Shown here: positions 42,689-50,810 of the stretch, piece after piece
Position numbering within the stretch: the stretch's first letter is position 1
How the letters are laid out: the number at the start of each line of letters is the position of its first letter
Assembly: GCA_963760225.1 (NCBI GenBank)
Contig: CAVXCD010000002.1
Coordinates: forward strand, 434,001-498,000
Source of the DNA: 13-2-20CM-66-19 sp963760225
GTDB taxonomy: Bacteria > Pseudomonadota > Gammaproteobacteria > Steroidobacterales > Steroidobacteraceae
Length of the DNA stretch: 64,000 bases
Direction of reading: 5' to 3'
Program-made: the position numbers and the translations under genes
Notes under the pieces: generated by a model
What the model was told of the DNA's origin: nothing
The model's input: the letters and a program-made list of their open reading frames with translations, nothing else
Database searches by the model: none

Positions 42689-43387
42689 ATGCAATACCGC
42701 AGCTTTTTCTGCCGGATTGCCCGCCTGCCCGCCACCGCGGTGCTGGCCCTGGCCGTGGTGCTCGGCGCCGCGCCGCTGCACGCCGGAATCATGCGCGACG
42801 TGCTCGAGGACCTGCACATCGTCAAGCCGCCCCCGGCAGCCGCGCCCGCGGCGGGCGAGCAGGTGCCTCCTTTCCAGGGATTCGCCTGCTGCAACCTGCA
42901 CTACGACGGCCGCTCGATCAGCGACACGAACTACGCCTCGCTGCCGATGATACCGGCCGGTACCCCCATCGAAGTGGTCGCTTATGACAAGCACAAGGCC
43001 AATATCAAGGTCGATGGCAAGCCCCTGCAGCTCAGCCAGGACAAGAGCAGCGACGTCGTGGCTCTCGGAACCTGGGTGAACCAGGTCGTGGTGAAGGATG
43101 ATCCGCGCCCGCACATCCGCGGCTATCCGCCGGCCGTGCAGGAGGCGATCCGCGAGGGCAAGGTGACGCTCGGCATGACGCGCGAGCAGGCCATCGTGGC
43201 CGTCGGTTACCCGCTGGCGAATGAGACCATTACGCTCGACGCGCCCGCATGGCGCATTTACCACGCGCGCCGCGAGCCGTTCGATCTCAACTTCCGGGCC
43301 GACGGGACCCTGGGGTCAGTAACCGGAGACGACAGCGTCACGAGTGGCATGCTCTACCAGCCACCGAAGAGCGCCTCGGGTCACTAG
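42689..43387 (+). CDS. secreted protein with BamE/SmpA-like C-terminal domain
   Basis: A 232-residue protein with a signal peptide (cleaved near PLHAG) and a GGAGAAAAAC leader before ATG. Residues about 60-140 form an unrecognised beta-rich domain containing a CC pair (FACCNLHYDG). Residues about 150-220 match the SmpA/OmlA/BamE pattern: IREGKVTLGMTREQAIVAVGYP, a linker, then YHARREPFDLNFRADGTLGSV. BamE-like domains bind lipid or protein partners in the outer-membrane assembly machinery; this one lacks a lipobox, so it is probably periplasmic. Divergent from the caspase-FGE gene. Confidence 0.7.
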   Translation: MQYRSFFCRIARLPATAVLALAVVLGAAPLHAGIMRDVLEDLHIVKPPPAAAPAAGEQVPPFQGFACCNLHYDGRSISDTNYASLPMIPAGTPIEVVAYDKHKANIKVDGKPLQLSQDKSSDVVALGTWVNQVVVKDDPRPHIRGYPPAVQEAIREGKVTLGMTREQAIVAVGYPLANETITLDAPAWRIYHARREPFDLNFRADGTLGSVTGDDSVTSGMLYQPPKSASGH

Positions 43388-43446
43388 GTTCGATCGAGCT
43401 AAGGGATGCGCCGGTAGCGGCCCCGCGGCCGCAGGCGCGCGTCGTC

Positions 43447-43659
43447 TCAGCGGCGTCGCCGGATGACTTCCGTCGAATGATGCGTATGGTCGTAGCGCAC
43501 GACGTGCACCTCGGGATCGGAATGCAGCGCAGCGCGGCGCGCGGCGAGAATCTGCTGCGGAATGAGCAGAGCGGCAATCAGTGCCGCGGCGACGCTGACG
43601 CCGATGGTGGCGGCGCGCAGCGATACTGCACGACGCGGTGCCGGGAACGCGCGCCTCAC
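43447..43659 (-). CDS. possible small single-helix membrane protein
   Basis: A candidate 70-residue protein from GTG 43659, within a longer open frame. It has a basic N-terminus (RRAFPAPRRA), one hydrophobic segment (AATIGVSVAAALIAALLI) and a histidine- and arginine-containing tail (VVRYDHTHHSTEVIRRRR). No good ribosome site and no family match, so it may be spurious. Confidence 0.3.
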   Translation of the reverse strand: MRRAFPAPRRAVSLRAATIGVSVAAALIAALLIPQQILAARRAALHSDPEVHVVRYDHTHHSTEVIRRRR

Positions 43660-44192
43660 GAGCGCCCCGCTGGGGGTCTCTTGTCGCCGACGCGGGCCAG
43701 CACGAGCGGTGCGTTGCGCCACTGCGAAAAGCACACCCTGGAAAGATCGGCTTCGACGCAGTTGATCGCGGTGCGCAGCCAGCGATGCGGGGTGGTGCCC
43801 GAGTAAAGGAGCGAAGGGTTCTTGTGTCTCGTCAAGCGCGTCTCCCGCAGTATATTTCCGTACGCCGCACTGCTGGACGCACAGTCGCATCCCGGGACGG
43901 GGCCTACCACTCGTAGGCACCGCGATTACATAGGTACTTGCCGCTGTCGCGCGGTGCGTCGCTTCACAAAACGCAGCATCCGCCGCAGCCAGGCCGTTGC
44001 CGGTGGCGCGCGCCCACGGCGCACCGGGCAGGCCGCTCCGCCGGCGGGTATACGGGTAATTCCCTAGTGCGCTGCGGTGCGTACGACTGTCACGCGCCGT
44101 CGCGTAATGAGACGCTGCATTGGCGCGTCAGGACAAGAAAACGGCTGGAAAAAGCCGCGATGATGGCCACGTGCGCGCAACTCGGGGAGCTC

Positions 44193-44227
44193 GCTGCGGG
44201 CAACGATACTAAGTCGTTGCCCGCAGC
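44193..44227. terminator. 14-bp perfect hairpin
   Basis: GCTGCGGGCAACGA (44193-44206) and TCGTTGCCCGCAGC (44214-44227) pair without mismatch around the loop TACTAAG. It lies 69 bases past the stop of the GNAT gene. The stem would be very stable, but no T-run follows on the minus strand; on the plus strand only AACTTTATC follows. Probably a terminator for the GNAT gene, otherwise a repeat or structured RNA element. Confidence 0.5.
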
Positions 44228-44295
44228 AACTTTATCGCTCCCCCGCGCCTGATCCGCAAAACGACGCGCGGCGCGCGTTTGTTACCATCAGTCGA

Positions 44296-44856
44296 TCAGC
44301 CGCGAACGGCCGCCGGCGGCGCCGGCAGCTCCAGGCTCATCTCCTCGACGTTGCGCTCGTTGCGCTTCGGCCGGAAGCCGAGCGATGCCGCCAGACGCAG
44401 CATGGGCAGATTGTCACTGAGCACGCTCATCCACAGACGGCGCATGCCACGCCGGCAGCAGTAGCCGATCAGCTTCTGCATGAGCAGCCGTCCGAGTCCT
44501 TGACCCTTCAGATCCGAGCGCACCAGCACGGCAACCTCGGCACCCTCCCCGTCGGCATCCGCGCAGGCACGCACCACTCCCAGGGTTTCCTCGGCGCCGC
44601 CACCATCGAGGGCCGTGGCGACGAAGGCCATCTCCCGTTCGTAGTCGATGTGCGTGAAGCGCACCAGCTGCGCTTCCGGAAGCTCGCGCTGGAACGAGAA
44701 GAATCTGCGGTACAGATCCTGGGGACTGATACGGGCCGCGAAGCGCCGATACCGCGCCAGGTCGTCATCGCGAATGGGGCGGACCACGATGCGGCGACCG
44801 CGGTGGTTCAGCCGCGCGTGCAGCGCATCGGGTAATCGCGGGTACATGGATTGCAA
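44296..44856 (-). CDS. GNAT family N-acetyltransferase
   Basis: A 186-residue GNAT. The start RIVVRPIRDDDLARYRRFAARISPQDLYRRFFSF is that of the acetyltransferase domain found at the C-terminus of Pat/YfiQ protein acetyltransferases. The acetyl-CoA loop is SDLKGQGLGRLLMQKLI and the late part LSDNLPMLRLAASLGFRP is typical. Here it is free-standing, without the acyl-CoA synthetase-like half. Possibly a protein lysine acetyltransferase, but a small-molecule acceptor cannot be excluded. Confidence 0.85.
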   Translation of the reverse strand: MQSMYPRLPDALHARLNHRGRRIVVRPIRDDDLARYRRFAARISPQDLYRRFFSFQRELPEAQLVRFTHIDYEREMAFVATALDGGGAEETLGVVRACADADGEGAEVAVLVRSDLKGQGLGRLLMQKLIGYCCRRGMRRLWMSVLSDNLPMLRLAASLGFRPKRNERNVEEMSLELPAPPAAVRG

Positions 44857-45001
44857 TCCTGCACCCCTTGCCGCGCCTCGGCCCCAACCTGTTTCGCGAC
44901 CGCTGCAGCTACCTAGCGGCGTAGGTGTTTGTCACGAGTACCGCCACAACCCCGCCGGGGCGCCAACCCACGGCGGGACGGCCCGCACACCCACTGCCGA
45001 C

Positions 45002-46798
45002 TCAGCCGACGACCGCGGATCCGCCGTACGGCTGCACGCTCTCGGCGACCGAGTCGGCGATGTGCTCCTTGGTAATGATTCCGACGACGTCCGACGCACG
45101 TGGCACGCCCCGGCCGCGCACCACCACGATCATCGAGGCCTGCTTGCGCCAGAAGCGCTGGATGACGTCGAACATGATGTCTTCCTGGTGGGCGATAGTG
45201 AACGACTCGCTGGCCACGCTTCCCAGGCTGATGCCCGTGTAGGCGCCCTCCAGCCCCTGCCGCAGGCTGGTATTGACGCGCAGCGTGCCGGCGATGCGCT
45301 CGCCCTCCGTCACCACGATGTGGCGCAGGGCACCGTCCAGCTCCGGCATGCGCAGGAACTCATCGAACCCCATGCTTCGCGGCAACAGCAGGAAGTCCTT
45401 CTCCATTACCTCGCCGGCGCTGCGGATCAGGAACATGTTGGCGTGCATGGCCTTGGGAATGAAATGCTTCCTGCCCGCCAGCTTGATCGTGTAGATGTTC
45501 TCATCGCTCAGCATGCGCCGGATGCCGATGCTGACCGCGACCGCCACGATCATCGGCATGACGATGTCGTAGTCGCGCGTCATCTCGAAGATCATGACGA
45601 TGGCCGTCATTGCGGCTCCCGTGCCTCCGCCGACCATGGCCGCCATTCCCACCATCGCGAAGGCGGGTATGGTGAAGTCCGGTAGCTGCAGGAACGTATG
45701 CGCGCAGGCGCCGAAGGCGCCGCCCGCCGCCGCACCCATGAACAGCGACGGGGAAAAGATCCCGCCCGAGGAACCGGACCCGAGGCTCATCGAGGTCGCC
45801 GCCAGCTTGCTCACGAACAGCAGCGCCATGAACGGTGAGGCGATCATGCCGCCGAGCAGGATGTCCTGGATGGTCGAGTAGCCGACGCCGTCGATGTGAT
45901 AGTGACCGGAGCCGAGCAGAAACGCATACATCATCATGCCGACGATGCCCATGCCGAGGGCGTGCCGCAGGTAGGGATTGCCGACCCGCTCGAACAGCTT
46001 CTCGCTCGCATGCAGGCCGCGAATGAACGCCGTGGCGGCCAGGCCGCACAGCGCGCCGAGCACGGCGCACAGCAGCACTGCCTGCAGCGAAGTGGGCGGC
46101 CCGTTCAGGAAGAGCTTCACCGGCACGTCGAAGGCGGGCCGTACGCCGAGAAACCGGTGGCCGATGAACGTCGCGGTGCCGGTGGCGAGCGCCACGGGCA
46201 GGAAAGTGCGCACGCTCACCTCGGGCATCATCAGCTCGATCGCGAACATCACCCCGCCGAGCGGCGTATTGAACGTCGCGGCGATGCCTGCTCCTGCGCC
46301 GGCAGCGACCAGCGTGATGCGCTGCCAGGTCTCCATTCTGATCAGCTGTCCGGCCGTCGAACCGAGCGTCGCGCCGATCTGGATGATGGGACCTTCGCGC
46401 CCCACGGACGCGCCGCTGCCGATCGAGAGCGCCGAAGCGAGCGACTTCACTGCCGCCACGACCGGACGGATCCTGCCTTCGCGGTAGAAGATCGCGTCCA
46501 TCACTTCCGGGACGCCGTGACCGCGCGCCTCGGGCGCAAACTTCGTCACCAGGAACACCACCGCGAGTCCGCCGATGACGGGCACCAGAACAATGCCCGC
46601 TCCCCAGCGACTTGCCGCCTCGTAGAGATTCGCGTCGTAGACGAGCGAGAAACGGCCGTAGAAGAAGACGTTGTGAATCAGTCCGATCAACGCCCGGAAG
46701 AGGATCGCGCCCGCGCCGGTGATGATGCCGACGCCGACGGCGAGCAACGATAGTCCGAGAAGCCCTGGGGGCGGTCGCGCAGCGACGTCCGGTTGCAT
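45002..46798 (-). CDS. ClC-family chloride channel/transporter with CBS domains
   Basis: A 598-residue ClC protein from ATG 46798; the open frame continues 200 codons upstream across the ohr gene and is not coding there. Ion-path signatures are GHGVPEV (in place of GSGIPE), GSGASVGREGPIIQIGA with the gating glutamate, and SGSSGGIFSPSLFMGAA. Two CBS domains occupy about residues 455-590 (VMEKDFLLLPRS... and DIMFDVIQRFWRKQASMIVVV). Such proteins move chloride or fluoride, often in exchange for protons; the CBS pair may sense nucleotides. Divergent from ohr, 153 bases apart. Confidence 0.92.
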   Translation of the reverse strand: MQPDVAARPPPGLLGLSLLAVGVGIITGAGAILFRALIGLIHNVFFYGRFSLVYDANLYEAASRWGAGIVLVPVIGGLAVVFLVTKFAPEARGHGVPEVMDAIFYREGRIRPVVAAVKSLASALSIGSGASVGREGPIIQIGATLGSTAGQLIRMETWQRITLVAAGAGAGIAATFNTPLGGVMFAIELMMPEVSVRTFLPVALATGTATFIGHRFLGVRPAFDVPVKLFLNGPPTSLQAVLLCAVLGALCGLAATAFIRGLHASEKLFERVGNPYLRHALGMGIVGMMMYAFLLGSGHYHIDGVGYSTIQDILLGGMIASPFMALLFVSKLAATSMSLGSGSSGGIFSPSLFMGAAAGGAFGACAHTFLQLPDFTIPAFAMVGMAAMVGGGTGAAMTAIVMIFEMTRDYDIVMPMIVAVAVSIGIRRMLSDENIYTIKLAGRKHFIPKAMHANMFLIRSAGEVMEKDFLLLPRSMGFDEFLRMPELDGALRHIVVTEGERIAGTLRVNTSLRQGLEGAYTGISLGSVASESFTIAHQEDIMFDVIQRFWRKQASMIVVVRGRGVPRASDVVGIITKEHIADSVAESVQPYGGSAVVG

Positions 46799-46951
46799 GG
46801 CGAAACGAAGATACAGGTTCGGGTCGAGCTGCCGCCAGTGCCGCAGCGCGATGCCGGCACGGCGCCTTATAATCCGCACCGGGCATCGGGTTCGCACGCA
46901 CCACGCCGGCGCGCCGCCCGCAGCCGCTTCAACCCGACCAGGAGTACTGCC

Positions 46952-47386
46952 GTGAGCATCAAACCTCTCTTCACCGCCACCGCGACCGCCGTCGGCGGTC
47001 GCAACGGTCATACCGAGGCCGAGGATCATTCCGTGGCCGCCGATCTGTCGGTGCCCAAGGCCATGGGCGGACCCGGTAAGCCCAACACCACCACCCCCGA
47101 GCACCTGTTCGCTTGCGGCTATGCCGCCTGCTTCGGCGGAGCGCTCGACTACGTGGCCACGCAGAAAAAGCGCAACGCCAAGGGCGCCGCGATCACCTGC
47201 AGTGTGACGATCGGTCCACGCGATGCCGGGGGCTTCGGCCTCATGGTGAAGCTGTTGGTGAGAGATCACAGTTTGCCGCAAGCCGAGCTGGCGGACTTTG
47301 CCAGGCAGGCGCACGAGCAGATCTGCCCGTACTCTCACGCGACGCGCGGCAACGTACCGGTGGAGCTGGTGATCGAGGGCGCGTAG
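46952..47386 (+). CDS. ohr: organic hydroperoxide resistance protein (Ohr)
   Basis: A 144-residue Ohr from GTG 46952, with AGGAG eight bases before. The catalytic cysteines are in AACFGGALDYVA and EQICPYSHATRGNV, the Ohr-type second motif, and the N-terminal TATATAVGGRNGHTEAEDHSV fits. It reduces fatty-acid hydroperoxides and peroxynitrite using lipoylated proteins. No OhrR regulator gene is adjacent. It stands next to the ClC gene in the opposite orientation. Confidence 0.9.
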   Translation: MSIKPLFTATATAVGGRNGHTEAEDHSVAADLSVPKAMGGPGKPNTTTPEHLFACGYAACFGGALDYVATQKKRNAKGAAITCSVTIGPRDAGGFGLMVKLLVRDHSLPQAELADFARQAHEQICPYSHATRGNVPVELVIEGA

Positions 47387-47467
47387 CGCGCACCGCTTTC
47401 GCACCTGAAGCGCTGCCGCGGCCTGTCGCTGGCGACCGCGGCGGCGTTCGATCCTCGCGACTGAAAT

Positions 47468-47496
47468 CCGATTCGACTTAACGCTTTCAGAATCGG
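47468..47496 (+). terminator. inverted repeat downstream of ohr
   Basis: CCGATTC at 47468-47474 and GAATCGG at 47490-47496 form a 7-bp stem with a 15-base loop, about 80 bases after the ohr stop. Possibly a terminator isolating ohr from the riboswitch-controlled operon. Weak. Confidence 0.3.
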
Positions 47497-47573
47497 CGCT
47501 GCATCACGGTTACTACGTAGTTCGACCCATACGCGTGCGGCGACTCACGATAGGCTGCTCCCGCGGCTGCCGT

Positions 47574-47579
47574 GATAAT
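47574..47579 (+). promoter_or_regulatory. -10 box upstream of the GEMM riboswitch
   Basis: GATAAT, five of six consensus bases, places transcription start near 47586, just at the 5' foot of the riboswitch. A convincing -35 box is not visible at the standard distance. Confidence 0.4.
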
Positions 47580-47587
47580 GCCGCCGT

Positions 47588-47675
47588 TCTCAATCGCAAA
47601 CCCATCGAAAGGTGGGGACGCAAAGCCTCCGGTCTAAGGGCTGACGCCTATGACAGCGGGGTTGCCGGGGCAGCC
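47588..47675 (+). promoter_or_regulatory. cyclic-di-GMP-I riboswitch (GEMM-I)
   Basis: The consensus core of the GEMM-I class is readable in order: GCAAACCC, a hairpin closed by the GAAA tetraloop (CCCATCGAAAGGTGGGG), the invariant GACGCAAAGCC joining strand, CTCCGGTCTAA as the tetraloop-receptor side, a variable second hairpin (about 47636-47656), and the closing AGCGGGGTTGCCG. Compared with the Vibrio Vc2 aptamer, the GGGACGCAAAGCCTCCGG stretch is identical. c-di-GMP binding should alter folding of the downstream leader (47676-47789), where two mutually exclusive stems can form: GGCCCG with CGGGCC (47698-47715), or GCCCGA with TCGGGC (47699-47724). The first gene served is the FN3 lipoprotein at 47790. 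Confidence 0.93.
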
Positions 47676-47789
47676 AAAGCCGCCTCGTAAGACACGCGGC
47701 CCGACCTAGCGGGCCATGTCGGGCAACCTCACTGCATCTGCTCCCCGCGACCGGATTGACGTAGTCGTTAACGGTCTGTTGGAGCACAA

Positions 47790-48245
47790 ATGCAAAACGC
47801 CAAATCTGGACTTCTGCTGTCAATGGGGGCCGCGACCGCGCTGGCGGTCACAGTGCTGCTAGCCGGCTGCGGCGACGGATCGGCCGACAGCGCCTCGAGC
47901 CCGGCCGCGGCGCAGTCATCGGACAGCACCGTGGCGAGCGACCCGGCGGCCAGCGGTGGCTCGGCGCTGCCCGGTCCGACGACCTCCAGTGCGACGCTCA
48001 ACTGGGCTGCACCGACCACGAACACCAACGGCTCCGCGCTGACCAACCTGGGTGGGTACAAGATCTACTACGGCACGAGCAGCAACCAGCTCACCAGTAC
48101 GGTAACGATCAACAACCCCGGTCAGCTGATCTACGTGATCGAGGGGCTGCGGATAGGCACCACTTACTACTTCACGATCGCCGCGGTCACCACCGGCGGG
48201 GTCGAAAGCGTCGACTCGGCGATTGTGTCCGCACAGATCTCCTGA
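47790..48245 (+). CDS. fibronectin type III lipoprotein under c-di-GMP riboswitch control
   Basis: A 151-residue lipoprotein with lipobox VLLAGCG (Cys27) and GGAG ahead of the ATG. After the lipid anchor comes a flexible Ser/Ala/Pro linker (about 28-65) and one FN3 domain (about 68-150: SATLNWAAPTTNTNGS, GGYKIYYGTSS, YVIEGLRIGTTYYFTIAAVT). Glycine at +2 predicts outer-membrane sorting. FN3 lipoproteins of this kind take part in surface attachment or matrix binding. Expression depends on the riboswitch 115 bases upstream. The SPOR-like gene follows after 18 bases. Confidence 0.85.
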   Translation: MQNAKSGLLLSMGAATALAVTVLLAGCGDGSADSASSPAAAQSSDSTVASDPAASGGSALPGPTTSSATLNWAAPTTNTNGSALTNLGGYKIYYGTSSNQLTSTVTINNPGQLIYVIEGLRIGTTYYFTIAAVTTGGVESVDSAIVSAQIS

Positions 48246-48263
48246 TACGAACCAAGGAAACTC

Positions 48264-48800
48264 ATGAGCACGTCTTCAGTTCTGGCAATCGCGGCCTCAC
48301 CCGTCCGCTCCCCCAGCGACTCAGCGGTGGCCGCCGCGCCGGTGAGCGTCGCCATTCCGGGCGCCGCGCCGTATGCCATACAGCTGCGCAGCTCGCCGAC
48401 ACCGATCGATCCGCAGAGCGTGCCGCATCTCGACATCTTCGACATGTACACGCTGTACTGCGATGTACGGCTGGAGAACGGAGTGATGCGCCACGCGCTG
48501 CGCCTTGGATTCTTCAGGGACCCCGCCACGGCGAAAGTCATCGCGCGGTACCTGGCGTGCTATTTCGAGGCACCGCAGATCGTGCACCTCGATACCAACG
48601 ATCAGGCTCGCTCGTGGCGCGTCAAGCTCGCGGCGTTGCAGGACATCGGCGACTCCGGACGCCACACGGTGATCGAACTGTCCGAGCCCGAGCCTGCCGC
48701 GCACACGCGCCGCGCTGCGCCGCGCCCGACAGCCGTCAAGCCGCGCCTGCCTGACGTCAACGGCCGTTCGCTCTGGTCGCGCCTGCTCCACCAGCGCTAG
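48264..48800 (+). CDS. SPOR-like domain protein, second gene of the riboswitch operon
   Basis: A 178-residue protein with AAGGAAACTC before the ATG. Residues about 35-115 resemble a SPOR-type fold: PYAIQLRSSPTPIDPQSVPHLDIFDMYTLYCDVRLENG, then HALRLGFFRDPATAKVIARYLACYFEAPQIVHL. SPOR domains bind denuded glycan strands of peptidoglycan. No signal peptide is evident; the N-terminus is alanine-rich but not a clear export signal, and the last 40 residues are basic. Known relatives are annotated only as SPOR-like. Being 18 bases behind the FN3 lipoprotein, it should respond to c-di-GMP as well. Confidence 0.7.
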   Translation: MSTSSVLAIAASPVRSPSDSAVAAAPVSVAIPGAAPYAIQLRSSPTPIDPQSVPHLDIFDMYTLYCDVRLENGVMRHALRLGFFRDPATAKVIARYLACYFEAPQIVHLDTNDQARSWRVKLAALQDIGDSGRHTVIELSEPEPAAHTRRAAPRPTAVKPRLPDVNGRSLWSRLLHQR

Positions 48801-48837
48801 CGCCGCGGCATCGTCCGTAGGCGAAGCCCTGGCAGCT

Positions 48838-49779
48838 TCACAGCCCGGCCAGCAGGCCGACCACGCGGCCGGCCGTGTAGGTAACGGCGGCGGCCGCCGC
48901 ACCGATCGCGGTCTGGCGCAGTCCGGAAAACACCGCGGGTCGGGCGTTGAACAGCGAACTGCTCAGTCCCACGAGAAACAGCGCGACCACCGAGAGCGCG
49001 CTGCTGCCCGCGATTCTCCACGGGACCGGCAGAATGCAAAACGGCAGCAGCGGCACGAGTGCCCCGAGCGCGAACAGCGCGAAGGAGAACGCTGCGGCAC
49101 TGCCCGCACTGCCGGCCGATGCGACGCTCGGGTGCTGCTCGCGCTGGCGCACGTCGAGCGCCGGGTCGAGCTGGCTGAGGGCGAGCTCGCGGGCGTTGGT
49201 CACGGACAGCCATTCACCAAGCGCCATCGAGCAGGCGCCACCGAGCAGCCCCACCGCGCCGGTCAGCAGCGTCGCGGCGGGCGAGACACCGCCGCCGGTG
49301 ACGCCCATCAGGAGGCAGAAGTTCGACGCCAGTCCGTCGTTGACCCCGAGCAGCGCGGCCCGCAGATTGGTGCCAACGGCGACGTTACTCCTGCCTCGCA
49401 GGATGTCCGCGTGCGCGTGCTCATCGAGCGCGAGGCCCGCCGCCTGCGCATCCTCCTGGGCCGCATAGTCGTCCCGATCCTTCATCTCCCGGGTCACGAT
49501 GCTCGGTACCACGAACGCCGAGCCGAAGCGCCGTGCGAGAAAGATCAGGAACGCGGTACGCGGTGAGCGGCGCAAGGCCGGCAGAACGTGCCCGGCGCCG
49601 CGCAACTGTTCCTCCCAGAAGGCCGCGTGACGCCGCTCGCCGCTGGCGAGCTCGAGGTAGACAGCGCGCTGCTGCGGATCGCGCTCGAATCGCGCCAGTG
49701 CGGCATAGAGCTCGGCGCTGTCGTGCTCGGCGCGCCAGTTGCGCAGCAGCCGCTCCTTCTCAGCCGCGTCGGTGTTCAT
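48838..49779 (-). CDS. mbfA: MbfA-type iron exporter: ferritin-like domain fused to VIT1/CCC1 domain
   Basis: A 313-residue fusion. Residues 1-80 form an erythrin-vacuolar iron transport ferritin-like domain with di-iron ligands in AEHDSAELYAALARFERD and LELASGERRHAAFWEEQL. Residues about 85-313 are the VIT1/CCC1 membrane part: LRAALLGVNDGLASNFCLLMGVTGGGVSP (helix 1 with its Asp), GGACSMALGEWLSVTNARE, and three further helices. MbfA of Agrobacterium and Bradyrhizobium exports iron and protects against iron and peroxide stress. The cytoplasmic linker after helix 2 is short here. Divergent from the histidine kinase at 49975. Confidence 0.88.
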   Translation of the reverse strand: MNTDAAEKERLLRNWRAEHDSAELYAALARFERDPQQRAVYLELASGERRHAAFWEEQLRGAGHVLPALRRSPRTAFLIFLARRFGSAFVVPSIVTREMKDRDDYAAQEDAQAAGLALDEHAHADILRGRSNVAVGTNLRAALLGVNDGLASNFCLLMGVTGGGVSPAATLLTGAVGLLGGACSMALGEWLSVTNARELALSQLDPALDVRQREQHPSVASAGSAGSAAAFSFALFALGALVPLLPFCILPVPWRIAGSSALSVVALFLVGLSSSLFNARPAVFSGLRQTAIGAAAAAVTYTAGRVVGLLAGL

Positions 49780-49974
49780 CGCGAGGCCTGCGATGCTTCG
49801 GTGATCACCGCCGGATGATACTGCACAAGACGCCGCTCCCCCGGAAACTACCTACGCTGGCGCAGCTGCCGCGCGCGACGGGCGCCGCAGAGCGTTGCCG
49901 GGCTGTGAGAAGTACCTAGCGACGGCACGCCGCCCGCAGTGGATGCTTGCACTACCTGCCCCAGCGAGTACTGC

Positions 49975-50778
49975 ATGAGTTGCGACGACGAACCCCGGGC
50001 GACGGTTGCTGCGCATTCGAGTGATCCGTTCGCCACCAAGGCCCTGCATGGCCGGCTGCTGCGCGTATCGCGCCTGGCCACCATGGAAGGCATGGCCGGC
50101 GGCGTGGCGCACGAGCTCAATCAGCCGCTGACGGCGATTGCGAATTATGCCCACGCGTGCGACCGCCTGCTCGCGCGCCCCGGCACCGACCTTGGCGAGG
50201 TGCGTGAGGCGCTGCGCCAGATAGGGCTGCAGGCCACGCGCGCCGCCGAGGTCATGCAGCGTTTGCGCCAGCTGGCGGGGCGGCAACACAGCCAGCACGC
50301 AGCGACCAGCGTCAACACGCTGGTTGCGGAGTTACTGGAGCTGCTGCAGATCGATGCGCACATGCATGGCGTGGAGTTGTCGCTCGAGCTGACCGCGCAG
50401 CTGCCGGAGGTCATCGTCGATAACGGCCAGATTCAGCAGGTGATCCTCAATTTCTTCCGCAACAGCCTGGATGCACTGGCCGCGCGTGCGCCGCGCCGCT
50501 CACCGCGGATCGTCATCCGCACCTCCGAGACCGCCGCTCACGAGGTAGAGCTGGCGGTGAGCGACAATGGACCAGGTTTTGCGCCCGGCGTGACGAGCCG
50601 CCTGTTCGACCCGTTCTTCTCGACCAGGCAAGACGGCACCGGGCTGGGTCTGGCCATCAGCAACACGATCGCACGCGCTCATGGCGGCTCGGTGGGCTTT
50701 CGCTCCAACCAGCCTCACGGCGCCTGCTTTTGTATTCGGCTTCCCGCGCGTCCCGCACGCGCCGCCACCGAATCCTGA
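49975..50778 (+). CDS. soluble histidine kinase (FixL/NtrB-like core)
   Basis: A 267-residue protein from ATG 49975 (an in-frame GTG at 49939 adds a cysteine-bearing stretch). It consists almost only of the transmitter: phospho-acceptor helix MAGGVAHELNQPLTAIANYAHA, N-box QVILNFFRNSLDALAA, G1 VSDNGPGFAPG, F-box LFDPFFSTRQ and G2 GTGLGLAI. The AHELNQPL form is typical of FixL/DctB-type kinases. No sensing domain is attached apart from about 35 residues, so it may dock to another sensor. It converges with the frameshifted hybrid kinase; no response regulator gene is adjacent on its own strand. Confidence 0.87.
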   Translation: MSCDDEPRATVAAHSSDPFATKALHGRLLRVSRLATMEGMAGGVAHELNQPLTAIANYAHACDRLLARPGTDLGEVREALRQIGLQATRAAEVMQRLRQLAGRQHSQHAATSVNTLVAELLELLQIDAHMHGVELSLELTAQLPEVIVDNGQIQQVILNFFRNSLDALAARAPRRSPRIVIRTSETAAHEVELAVSDNGPGFAPGVTSRLFDPFFSTRQDGTGLGLAISNTIARAHGGSVGFRSNQPHGACFCIRLPARPARAATES

Positions 50779-50810
50779 GCAGGTCGCATCCGCCGGCGGG
50801 CAGCCGGCCG

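Larger units (their letters stand above)
43388..44295. other. long region without a confident gene
   Basis: About 900 bases between the BamE-like gene and the GNAT gene. It contains one weak candidate (43447-43659, minus strand) and a strong hairpin at 44193-44227. Other open frames here have neither ribosome sites nor recognisable features. A TATATT box near 43851 suggests some transcription. Confidence 0.4.

Noticed and set aside
40905..42950. 681-codon open frame on the plus strand opposite the caspase-FGE gene
   Set aside because: Antisense shadow caused by high GC; no family motif, and the opposite strand has clear caspase and FGE signatures.
46799..47404. 200-codon upstream extension of the ClC frame
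   Set aside because: Antisense to ohr, which has strong active-site motifs; ClC homology begins after 46798.
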